DNA of 60,732 bases, from assembly GCA_041581135.1 (NCBI GenBank), contig JBFGCM010000009.1, forward strand, positions 1-60,732. The letters run 5' to 3'. The position numbers and the translations under genes are program-made. The stretch is from JBFGCM01 sp041581135 (lineage in GTDB: Bacteria; Actinomycetota; Acidimicrobiia; Spongiisociales; UBA5794). Numbering within the stretch: position 1 is the first letter of the stretch; every line of letters starts with the position of its first letter. Under the pieces are notes generated by a model. It saw only the letters and a program-made list of their open reading frames with translations. It was not told where the DNA came from and did not search any database. Of the stretch, positions 1-12,600 are shown in pieces.

Positions 1-629
1 AACACGGCCGAGGCGGTGACCATCGACTCGATCAGTGACGATCTGTTCAGTGTGGCCGGGTCGTCGTGTGCGGCGTTGGTGGGCACCACTTTGGGGGCGG
101 CGGCGACGGTCGACTGCACCTTCGACGGTACCGGGCCGGCTGCGGACAACTCGTCGGCGACCGACACCGTCTCGGTGGTGGTGTCCGACAACGACGGCAA
201 CACGTTGTCACCGGCGGCCACCGACACCTCGACGGTGACCACTGCCGACATCGTGCCTTCGATCACGGTGGTCAAGTCCAATGATGCCAATGGTGACCTG
301 ACGTTCTCCGACACCGAGCAGGCGCCGGGTCTGTCCTCTGCGGTGACCTTCAAGGTGGAGATCACCAACAACACGGCCGAGGCGGTGACCATCGACTCGA
401 TCAGTGACGATCTGTTCAGTGTGGCCGGGTCGTCGTGTGCGGCGTTGGTGGGCACCACTTTGGGGGCCTCGGCGACGGTCGACTGCACCTTCGACGGTAC
501 CGGGCCGGCTGCGGACAACTCGTCGGCGACCGACACCGTCTCGGTGGTGGTGTCCGACAACGACGGCAACACGCTGTCACCGGCGGCCACCGACACCTCG
601 ACGGTGACCACTGCCGACCTGCTGCCTTC
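1..629 (+). repeat. Near-identical tandem DNA repeat, period 369 bp
   Basis: Bases 1 to about 260 recur at 370 to about 629 with only a few substitutions (for example gcggcg versus gcctcg near 103/472, and the gacatcgtg/gacctgctg codons at the right end). The period is 369 bp, i.e. 123 codons, so each copy is one adhesin module. The first copy is cut by the window edge, so more copies may lie upstream. The near identity implies recent duplication or gene conversion, and makes assembly collapse possible here. Confidence 0.9.
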
Positions 630-3600
630 GATCACCGTCACCAAGAACGCATCCTCCTCCACGGTCGCCGAGCCCAGCGGCAGCGTCACGTTCACGGTCA
701 CGGTCCAGAACACCGCTTTGGAGGACGTGACGCTCGACAGCCTCAGCGACAGCGTCTTCGGCGACCTGTTCACGTTGCCCGGCAGTGACTGCGCCTCGGT
801 GACCATCCAACCGGGCGCGGCCAACGCGTACTCGTGCAGCTTCACCCAGACGCTCACCGGCAACGCTGGTGCCACCCACACCAACACGGTCACCGCCACG
901 GTGTCCGACGACGAGACGAACTCGGTCGCCGGCAACGACAGTGAGACCGTCACGTTCACCAATGTCGTGCCGACCGTCGTCGTCACCAAGGGAGGGCCAG
1001 CAACCATCGCCGAGCCGGGTGGCACTGTGACGTTCACGGTCGACGTCGAGAATCAGTCGACCTTCGAGACCGTCACCCTCAGCTCGCTCAGCGACTCGGT
1101 GTTCGGCGACATCACCATGCCGCTCACGAACCCGCTGATCTCGGCCTCGTCGTGTGGGCTGGTGGCCATCGCGCCATCGACGACCTACAACTGCTCGTTC
1201 GATGCGGACATCAGCGGCAACGCCGCTGCCACCCACACGAACACGGTGACGGCGGTCGGCTCCGACGACGACGGCTCGGCGCCGTCTGACTCCGACAGCC
1301 ACACGGTCACGTTCACCGATGCGCTTCCCACCGCCACGGTCGCCAAGACCGCAGGCACCAGTGAGGTGAACGCGTTCGGCGGCAGCGTCACCTTCACCGT
1401 GCGGGTGACCAACACCAGCGCCGAGTCGCTCAGCCTGACGGCGCTCGGCGACGACATCCACGGCGACATCGCCGACGCCGCCAACCCGGGACTCGACGCC
1501 ACAACCTGCGCGGTGCCCCAGACGATCGGCGCCGGGAGCTTCTACGAGTGCACGTTCGACGTGACGCTGACGGGCACCGCCGGTGCCACCGAGACGGACA
1601 CCGTCACGGCCACCGTCAGCGACGACGAGCTCAACTCCATCACTCCCAGCGACAGCGCCACGGTCCGCTTCGGCGACGCCGTGGTGGGTGACCTCGTCTT
1701 CCTCGACACCACCGGGGACGCCGGGTCCACCGGGGAACCGGGCGTCGCCGGGGTGACCGTCAATCTGTACGACGCCGCCGACCTCACCACTGTCATTGCG
1801 ACCACGACGACGTCGGGAACCGGTACGTACCAGTTCGGCGGCCTCGCCGCCGGCAGCTACGTGGTGGAGGTCGTGCCGCCGACCGGCTTCGACTTCGTCA
1901 CCCAGGATGCCGTCGCCGACACCATCGACTCGGACGTGAGCACGGTCACCGGACAGACCGCCGCCATCGCCGTGGGCCAGAGCGCCGTGAACCTCGACGC
2001 CGCGGATGCCGGCCTCGTGCCCGGCTCCATCGGTGGCCGGTTGTGGGTGGACATCGACGAAGACGACCTGCGGCCGTCCACCAATGGCGAGACGTCGATC
2101 TCCGGGATCACCGTGAATCTCTACGACGCCGGGCTCACCTTGATCACCACCACGACGACCGACGCTGCCGGTCGCTACAGCTTCGACGACCTGGCACCGG
2201 GCGACTACACCATTCAGTACGACTACCCGGGCGCGGCCTATGCGCTCGCAAACCAGGGTGGCGACGACACCCTCGACAGTGACGTGACCGCCGCCGGCGC
2301 CGTCCTCGTGGTGGCGGCTTCCGGCAGCCAGCCCGATGCTGCCGACGCCGGCGTCGTGCCCGCCGAGCTGGGCGACCTGTTGTTCTACGACACCAACGCC
2401 AACGGGGTGCGCACTGCGGGCGAGGGTGGCATCAACGCCGGCACCGTGGATCTGTACGACCTCGGCGTCGACGGGATCCCGGGCAACGCCGACGACACCC
2501 TCGTCGCCACGACCCTCACTCTCGCCAACGGCTCCTATTCGATCCAGGGCATCGCCCCTGGCGACTACTACGCCGTCTTCACCAATCCGCCCAAGCCGCC
2601 GGCGGCGCCGTTCGAATATGAGTTCACCCTCCAGGATCAGGGGGCGGACGACACCATCGACTCGGACGTGGACGCTGCGGGCACGACCGGAGTCTTCAGC
2701 TTGGTGTCGGGAGCGAACGCCGACATCGACGCCGGCGCCTACCTGCCCATCATCCTGGGCGACCTCGTATGGCTCGACCTCGACGGCGACGGCATCCAGG
2801 ATCCGGGAGAGCCCGGAGCGGCGGGCGTCAACGTCAGGCTGCGCGACTCAGGTGGCGGACTCGCCGGGACCACCACTTCGGATTCCGACGGGGAGTACCA
2901 GTTCGACCGGCTCACCCCGGACACCTACACGATCGAATTCACCCTGCCGGCCGGAGTCTTGTTCTCACCGCAGTTCCAGGGCGGGGATGTGGCGCTCGAC
3001 TCCAACGTCGACGACGGCACGGGTCTCATCACGACGACGATCGTCGGCGGGGTGGACATGACGCTGGATGCCGGCATTCTGCCGGCCCTGATCGGCGACT
3101 TCGTGTGGCTCGACGAGAACGAGAACGGCGGACAGGACCCCGGCGAACCCGGCATCGGCGGAGTCACCGTCGAACTGCTCGACAACACCGGTCTCACCGT
3201 GCTCGAGACGACCGTCACCGCGGCTGACGGGAGCTACGAGTTTCGAGTCCTGTCCGGTGACTACCGCATCCGCGTGGTGGCCCCCGCCGGCGCCTCATTC
3301 ACCACCCAGACCATCGGCACGGCCGACGGGTCGGACGTTGCGGTAGCCAACGGAACGACCGGCATCATCTCGGCCGGCTTGTCCGGGACCTACTTCGACG
3401 AAGCGGATGCCGGCATCCTCCCCGCCACGATCGGCGACTTCGTGTGGATCGATCTCGACTTTGACGGCGCCCAGGACGTCGGGGAGCCGGGGGAGAGCGG
3501 GATCACGGTGAACCTCTACGACGCCGCCGGCACGACGCTGCTGGACACGACCACCACCGATGCCGCGGGTGCGTATGGATACACCGTGGTTCCCGGCAGC

Positions 3601-6600
3601 TACGTGGTCGAGGTGGTGCCCCCCGCCGGCGCCCCCTTCACCGTGCAGGACGACGTCACCGCCGGTGAGGCCGCCGACTCCGACGTCGATCCGGCGCCGG
3701 GTCCGACCTTCGGGCGGGTGACCGTGGCCGCCACGTCGTCCGCCGACTACACCGACATGGCCGATGCCGGCGTGGGCCTCGCCGCCATCGGGGATTTCGT
3801 GTGGCTGGACGTCGACCGGGACGGTGCCCAGGACGTGGGCGAGCCGGGCCTCGCCGGTGTCACGGTGAACCTGTACGACGCGGCGGATTTGACGACCGTG
3901 CTCGACACCACCAGCACCGACGCCTCCGGCCTGTACGAGTTCCGGGCCGTGCCGGGGAGCTACGTCGTCGAGGTGATCCCACCCACCGGCGGCTCCTTCA
4001 CTGTCCAAGACGACGCCACCGCCGGCGAGGCGGCCGATTCCGACGTCGACACGAGCGGTTTCACCGCCACGATCGTGGCGGCCGCCGCAGGTGTGTACGA
4101 CGGCGTGGCCGACGCCGGTGTGCTTCCCACAGAGATCGGGGACCTCGTGTGGCTCGATGAGGACCAAGATGGCGCCCAAGACCCCGTGGAGGCGCCGCTC
4201 TCCGGTCTCACCGTGAACCTCTACGACGTGGCGGACCTCTCCACGGCCATCGACACGACCACCACTGACGCCGCCGGCGCCTACACGTTCGACGTCGGCA
4301 TCGGGGACTACGTGGTCGAGGTGGTTCCACCCAACGGCGGCTCGTTCACCGTGCAGGACGACGTCACGGCCGGTGAGGCTGCCGACTCCGATGTCGATGC
4401 CTTCGGCCTGACGGCCACGATCTCGGTGACGGACCTCTCCGTGAGTCACGTGAGCGCCGGCGACGCCGGCGTGCTGCCGGCCGTCATCGGTGACTACGTG
4501 TGGTTCGACGCCGATGGCGACGGTGCCCAGGACGGCGGCGAGACCGGCTTGGGCGGCTTGACGGTCAACCTGTACGACGCAGCCGATCTCAGCACGGTGA
4601 TCGACACCACCACCACCGACGGATCAGGCGGCTACCGCTTCACTGCCGTCCCCGGCTCCTACGCGGTCGAGGTCGTCGCCCCCGCCGGCGGCGCGTTCAC
4701 GGTCCAGGACGACGTCACCGCCGGTGAGGCTGCCGACTCCGATGTGAACGCTGCCGGGTTCACGGCCACCATCGCCGCCCTCACCTCCGGCAGCTACACC
4801 GATCTCGCCGATGCCGGCATCGACAGCGTCCAGCTCGGGGATCTCGTGTGGCTCGACACCGACCAAGACGGAGCCCAGGATGTCGGTGAGCCCGGCGTCT
4901 CCGGCGTGACCGTCAACCTGTATGACGCCGCGAATCTGGCCACGGCGCTCAGCAGCACCGTGACCGACGCCTCGGGTGGCTACGCCTTCACGATTCTGCC
5001 GGGCGACTACGTGGTCCAGGTCGAGGCGCCGGCCGGAACCTCCTTCACTCTCCAGGACGACGCCACGGCCGGGGAGGCCGCCGACTCCGACGTCGACGCC
5101 TTCGGGTTCACCGCTTCGATCGCAGTGACCGCGTCTGCGACGTTCCTGGACGGCGCCGACGCCGGGCTGCTGCCGGTGGTCCTCGGGGATCACGTGTGGG
5201 TCGACCTCGACCGCGACAGTGTCCAGAGCGGCGGCGACGTGCCTGCGGGCGGCATCACGGCCAACCTCTACGACGCCGCCGATCTCACCACAGTCATCGA
5301 CTCCACCGTCACCGACGCCTCCGGCGCTTACCAGTTCGCCGCACTACCCGGTGACTACGTCGTGGAGGTGGTGGCTCCGGTTGGGGGAACCTTCGTGGCC
5401 ACCGGAGCCGGCACCGCCACCGACTCCGACGTCGACGCCTTCGGGTTCACCGGCACCATCAGCGCCCTGGCGAGCGGCGACTACACTGCCGCGGCCGATG
5501 CCGGTCTCGAGCCGGCCTTGATCGGCGATCATGTGTGGATCGACCTCGACGGCGACCAGGTGCAGAGCCTCGGGGACGTCGCCCAGTCCGGGGTGACGGT
5601 CAACCTCTACGACGCCGCAGATCTCACGACGGTCATCGCCACCACCACGACCGCGGCCGATGGCTCCTACGTGTTCGCCACCGTGCCCGGTGACTACGTG
5701 GTCGAAGTGGTGGCGCCTCCGGGAGCCTCGTTCGTGCCGTCGGGAGCCGGCACGGCAACCGATTCCGATGTCGACGCCGCCGGCCTCACTGCCACCATCA
5801 CCACGACCATGTCCAGCGACGCCACCGATGCGGCGGACGCCGGCCTGGCCCCGGTGACCATCGGCGACCTCGTCTGGGAGGACGCCAACGGCAACGGGAT
5901 CCAGAACGTCGGTGAGCCGGGTATCGACGGGGTGACGGTGGAGCTGTGGGATCTCGGTGCAGATGGCCTCGAGGGCGGCGGCGACGACAGCCTGGTGGCG
6001 TCGGCCGTCACCTCGAGCGGGGCGTACTCGCTCGATGCGGCACCCGGCGACTACTACCTCGTGTTCTCCGGCCTCCCCGCCGGCTACGGCTTCACCGCCC
6101 AGGATGCCGGCGCCGACGAGTCGCTCGACTCCGACGCCGACCCCGGTGACGGATCCACCGCCGTCTTCTCGGTCGGTTTTGCCACGCCCACGACGGCCAT
6201 GGACGCGGGAGCGTTCCGCTCCGGCAGCATCGGCGACCGCGTGTGGGTCGATGCGGATGCCGACGGCGTTCAGGACGCCGGTGAGGTATCCGGTGTGTCC
6301 GGCACCATCATCAACGCGTATGACCTCGGCGCCGACGGCGTTGCCGGCACCGGCGACGACACGCTCCGGGGCACGACCACCTCCGACGGCTCGGGTGTCT
6401 GGAGCCTCTCCCTGGATCCGGGTGACTACTACCTCGGATTCGTCCTCCCCGGCGGCTACGCCTTCTCGCCGCAGGATGCCGGAGCCGATGACAGTGTCGA
6501 CTCGGACGCCGACCCGGCCACCGGCCGAACAGCAGCGTTCAGCGTGACGTCGGGTGTCTCGCTGACCAGCTGGGATGCCGGTGCCTTCGAGCAGGTCACT

Positions 6601-9600
6601 GTGGGCGACTTCGTCTGGGACGACCTCGATGCCGACGGCATCCAGGACGGCGGCGAGCTCGGACTCGACGGGGTCGTCGTCGAGCTGTTCTCCACCGGGC
6701 CCAACGGCATCGCCGGTGACGGCGACGACGTGCTGGCCGACACCACGGCCACCGCCGCTGGGGGCGCCTACACCCTCACCGCCGACCCCGGCGAGTACTA
6801 CGTGGTGTTCACCGCACCTGCCGGCTATTCGCACGCTCCGGCCGATCAGGGTGCCGACGACACCGCAGACTCCGACGCCGACGCCATCACCGGTGCCACG
6901 GCAGAGTTCACCCTCACCTCCGGCGCCACGGATCTCACCATCGATGCCGCGATGTGGACGGGCGGCAGCATCGGTGATGTGGTCTTCGAGGACAGCAACG
7001 GCAACGGCGTCCGCGACGGTGGCGAACCCGCCATCGACGGCGCCGCCGTGGAGCTGTTCGACGTCGGCGCGGACGGCCTGCCGGGCACGGGCGACGACGT
7101 CTCCGCCGGTACGACGACGACCGCCGCCGGGACCTACTCCTTCGGCTCGGTGGCGCCAGGCGACTACTACGTCGTGTTCACGCTGCCGGCCGGCTACGAC
7201 TCCTTCACCGCGCAGGGCGTCGGCAGCGACGGCACCGTCGATTCCGACGTCGACGGCACGGGCACCTCAGGCGTGGTGACCGTGACCTCGGGCTCGTCGA
7301 CCAGAGACGTCGACGCCGGAGTCTGGGCGTATGCCACGGCAGGTGACTTCGTGTGGGACGACCTGGACGGCGACGGCATCCAGGACCCCGCGGAGACCTC
7401 CGGGCTCGAGCTGGTGGTCGTTCAGATCCTGACGCCGGGACCGAACGGCATCGTCGGCGACGGCGACGACACGCTGGTCGGCTCGGACACCAGCGACGCT
7501 GCCGGTGCCTACAGCGTCGGCGCCATCCCGCCCGGCGTGTACTACGCGGCCTTCACCAATCTCCCGGCCGGCTACTCGTTGTCCGCCCAGAGCCAAGGCG
7601 CTGACCCGGCGCTCGACTCCGACCCGGCTCCATTCACCGGCATCACCGCGCTGTTCTCATTGGCGTCCGGTGCCGTCACCACCACCATCGATGCCGGCGC
7701 CAACACCGACGCCGTCATCGGCGACCTGGTGTGGCACGACCAGGATGGTGACGGCGTCCAGGACCCGGGCGAACCCGGCCTCGATGGTGTCGGAGTGGAG
7801 CTGTTCGACGTTGGCGCCGATGGAGTGGCCGGCACTCCGGACGACGTCTCCGCCGGCACCGACACCACGTCCGGAGGCGGTCTCTACAGCATCACCGCCG
7901 GTCCGGGCACGTACTACGCCGTGTTCAGCGGGCTGCCCGCCGGGTACGCGTTTGCCGCCGCCGGCCAGGGCGGCGACCCCGGACTCGACTCCGACCCGGA
8001 CACCACCGGCACCACCGGCACCTTCACCCTGGTCAGCGGGCAGACCGAGGCATCGATCGATGCCGGTGCGTTCGCCCAGGGTGTCGTCTCGGACCTGGTC
8101 TGGGAGGATCTCGACGGCGACGGCATCCAGGATCCCGGCGAGATCGGCCTCGATGGTGCGGTCGTGGACCTCTACGCCGTCGGGCCCGACGGCGTGGTCG
8201 GTACCCCCGACGACGTCTTCGTCGCCACCACCACGACGGCAGGTGGCGGCGCCTACTCGCTGAGTGCAGACCCGGGCGACTACTACGTCGTGGTGTCGTC
8301 CCTGCCCGGTGGCTACGTGTTCACAGGCCAGGATCAGGGAGCCGACGATGCGCTCGACTCGGACGTGGATGGCATCGGAACCAGCGGCGTCGTCACCGTG
8401 GAGTCCACCGCCACCATCGACTCCGTCGACGCCGGCGCTTACGAGCCGGTCACGATCGGCGACCTGGCGTGGGAGGACACGAACGGCAACGGCGTCCAGG
8501 ATGCGGGCGAGATCACCGGCATCGCCGGTGTCACGGTGGACCTCTACGACCTCGGTCCCAATGGCATCGCCGGTGACGCCGACGACGTGCTGGTCACCTC
8601 GACGACAACCGCTGCGGACGGCAGCTACACCCTCACGGCCGGCCCCGGCGAGTACTACATCGTCTTCGGCAACCTCCCGGCCGGGTACCTGTTCGCCCCG
8701 CAGGATGCCGCGGCAGAGTCAGCCGACTCCGACCCGAACGCAGCCGGCGTGACGCCCACCTTCACGGTGTTCTCCGGCGACGGTCCCGCCAACTGGGATG
8801 CCGGTGCATACGCGCCGGGCTCCATCGGGGACCATGTCTGGCTCGACCTCGACGGCGACGGCATTCAGGACGGTGGCGAACCCGGCCTCGAGGGTGCCAC
8901 GGTGACGCTGTACGACGCGGCCAGCATGGTCGTGGCCTCCACCACCACCGACGTCAACGGTGCCTACCAGTTCACCTCCGTGGCTCCGGGCGACTACACC
9001 ATCGACGTCGATCTGCCCTTCGGCGGCGACTTCTCGCCTGCCGATCAGGGTGCTGACGACACGCTGGATTCCGACGTCGACGCCGCCGGGGTGACTGCGG
9101 TCACGATGAGCAGTGGCGGTGTCGTCGACGCCACGGACGCCGGTGTGCTGCCAGCCGTGCTCGGCGATCTCGTCTGGCTCGACGTCGACGGCGACGGCAT
9201 CCAGGACGGCGGTGAGCCGGGCCTGGACGGCCTGTTGGTGAACCTCTACGACGCCGCGGCCCCGGCCGTCGTCATCGCCACCACGATCACCGCCGGCGGG
9301 GGTCTCTACCAGTTCGTCACCGCGCCGGGCGACTACATCGTCGAAGTGGTTCCGGCCGGACCGGCCGCCTTCAGTCCCGTCGGGGCAGCAGGCGAGGCCG
9401 TCGACTCGGATGCGGCGGCCGACGGCACCATGAACGTGCTCGCCAACGGCTCGGGGGACTTCACCACGCTGGCAGACGCCGGCATCGTGGCCGCCTCGAT
9501 CGCCGACACGGTGTGGCTGGACCTCGACGGAAACGGAATCCAAGCGGTCGGCGAGAACGGCATCGCCGGGGTGGCCGTCCAGCTCGTCGATCCCGGTCCC

Positions 9601-12600
9601 GATGGTCTGGCGGGCACCGCCGACGACGTGGTGGTGACCGGCACCACTACCGATGCCGGTGGTGACTACGCCTTCGTCGGGATCGCTCCGGGCACCTACT
9701 TCGTGCAGGTCGACTACCCGGGTGCGGTGTTCTCGGCAGGCGCCGACACCGACGTGACCGCCGGAGGCGCCAGCCCGATCTTTGCCGCCACCGGCGCCAC
9801 GACCGATGTCGCCGATGCCGGCGTATCGCCTGCCTCGATCACCGACTCGGTGTGGCTCGACGTGAACGGGGACGGCGTGTTCAACGGCACCGATCAACCC
9901 ATCACCGGAGTGACCGTCGAGCTGCGCGACACGACCGGCGCGCTGATCGATACCGCGGTGACCGACGCCTCCGGTGACTACACCATCGGCGATGTGCCCC
10001 CCGGCGACTACACCGTGACGGTCGTGTACCCGGGTGCGACGTTCGTGCAAGCCGGCGACGCCGAGGCCGATCCGGTCACCGGTCAGACGCCCACGTTCGC
10101 GCTGCCGAGTGGCGCCACCACCGGACCGGGTGATGCCGCCGTCGTGCCGAGCTCGATCGGCGACCTGGTCTGGCTCGATGTCGACGGCGATGGCATCCAG
10201 GACCCGGGCGAGACCGGCATCGACGGCGTGACCGTTTCGCTCCTCGACCCGGGTCCCGATGGCCTGGCGGGCACCGTCGACGACGTCGTCGTCGCCAGCA
10301 CTCTCACGGCCGGCGGCGGCGCCTATTCGTTCGCCGCCGTGGCGCCGGGGAGCTACTTCATCGATGTCGACATGACCAATGCCGCCTTCAGTCCCGCCGA
10401 CCAGGGCGGAGACGACACAGTGGATTCCGATGTCGATGCCGCCGGTGTCTCCGGCATCTTCGCCGTGGCCTCCGGCGTGCCCGCAGCCACGGTGGACGCC
10501 GGGGTCGTGCCGGCTGTCATCGGCGATCTGGTGTGGGTCGACATCGACGGGAACGACGTGCAGGGCGCGGAGCCCGGCCTCGGCGGTGTGGTCGTTTCGT
10601 TGGGCGGCACCGACACTGCAGGGAATGCCGTCTCGTCGGCAACCGTGACTGCGGCTGACGGTTCGTACTCGTTCGCCGTGCCGCCCGGCGATTACACGGT
10701 CACGGTGACGCCGCCGGCCGGAGCGACGTTCGTGGTGCCCGGAGCGGGCGCCGATCCCGCACTCGACTCCGACGTCGACCCCGGCGGTGTGGTCACTCTG
10801 ATCGGCGTGGCCTCGGGCGATCAGACCGCGGTGGCGGACGCCGGACTCGACGCCGCCGTGATCAGCGACACGGTGTGGCTCGATCTCGATGGCGATGGGA
10901 TGCGTGACCTCGGCGACGACGGCATAGAGAGGGTGACCGTCAACTTGGTCGATCCGGGGGCGGACGGCGTTGCGGGTGGTGGTGACGATGTCACCGTGGC
11001 CACCCAGCTCACCGACGCCAACGGCGACTACGTGTTCCTCGGGGTGGCTCCCGGCAGCTACTACGTCGCGGTCGCCTACCCGGAGGCGACGTTCACCACG
11101 CCAGGCGTCGACAGCGTCGTGGATGCCGCCGGGAACTCCGCGGTGTTCCCCGTCGCCGGCACCGTGACCGACGTGGCGGATGCCGGAGTGCTCCCGGGCG
11201 ACCTGAGCGATTCGGTGTGGCTCGACCTCGATGGCGACGGCGAGTTCGACATCGGTGAACCAGGTATCGAAGGCATCGCGGTGGAGCTCTACGACGGCAC
11301 CGGGACTCTGGTCGGTACTGCGCTCACCGATGTCAACGGCGACTACACCGTCGCCGACGTTGCGCCCGGACCCGGCTACACCGTCGCGGTCGTCTACGCG
11401 GGTGCCGGGTTCGTACAGGCCGCCGACGGGGAAGCCGACGCCGCGTCCGGCATCACGCCGCCCTTCTCCATCACGAGTGGAGCCACCACCGGTCCGGCGG
11501 ATGCCGCGGTCGTGCCCACGACCATCGGCGACCTGGTCTGGCTCGACGTCGACGGCGACGGGATCCAGGACGGAGGCGAACCGGGCGTGGCAGGTGTCAC
11601 CGTGGAGCTCTATGACGACCTCGGCGGGCTCGTTGCTTCTGACGTCACCGACGCCGATGGCGGCTACGAGTTCGTTGCTGCTCCGGGGAACTACGAGATC
11701 ATCATGGTTGCCCCTGCCGCCGGCACGTTCGCCGGCCAGACCACCGGCACCGCCGACGGGTCCGACGTCGATGCCTCCGGCAGCACCGGCGTGTTCGCGG
11801 CCGGCTCCGGGGACGAAACCGATGCCGCCGATGCGGGGATCCTGCCCGCCGGCGTGACCGGGACCATCTGGCTCGATCTCGACAGCGACACGCTGAACGA
11901 CGATGCCTCGCCACTCTCCGGTGTCACCGTCCACGTGTATGACGACCTTGGCATGCTCGTCGCAACGGTCACCACGGACGCCGGCGGGGTGTACTCGGTC
12001 GATGGTCTCGTACCGGGCGACTACCGCATCGAGGTGATTCCGCCCGCCGGCGCCGACTTCACCGGCCCGGGTGGCGATTCCGACGTCGACCCGGCGAGCG
12101 GCGATGTGACGCTGAGCTTGACATCAGGCGTGACGGCGGTCGACGCCGGCGTGCTGCCGGGCTTCATCGCCGGAACCCTGTGGTTGGATCTCGACGGTGA
12201 CGGCGCCAACGGTGGCGAGCCGGGTGCGGGCGGCGTCACCGTGTCACTCGTCGACGCCACGAGCACCGTGGTGGCCACGACCGTGACCGATGGAGCGGGC
12301 GCCTACAGCTTCGGCCCGGTGCCGGTCGGCGACTACTCCGTGGTGGTCGACCCGGCGGCGCTGCCTGCGGGGAGCGTGCAGACCCATGACCCGGACGGCA
12401 GCCTCGACGGCGAGACGCCGGTTGCGCTGGTCACCACGGTCTCGGGAGTCGACTTCGGGTATCAGCCCCCCGCAACCCTCACCGGCGTCGTCTTCGACGA
12501 CATCGACGGCGACGGCATCCAAGATCCCGACGAGCCGGGCCTCGGCGGCGTGACGGTGGTGGTCACCGACGGTGCCGGCAACGATGTCGCCGTGGTCACC

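Noticed and set aside
8719..11934. Open frame of 1071 codons on the minus strand, opposite the giant gene
   Set aside because: Product is His/Arg/Gly/Val-rich with no domain features; it arises because the codon bias of the repetitive GC-rich sense strand removes antisense stops. The same holds for minus-strand frames at 577-1461, 3295-4449, 5344-6834 and 12244-13281.
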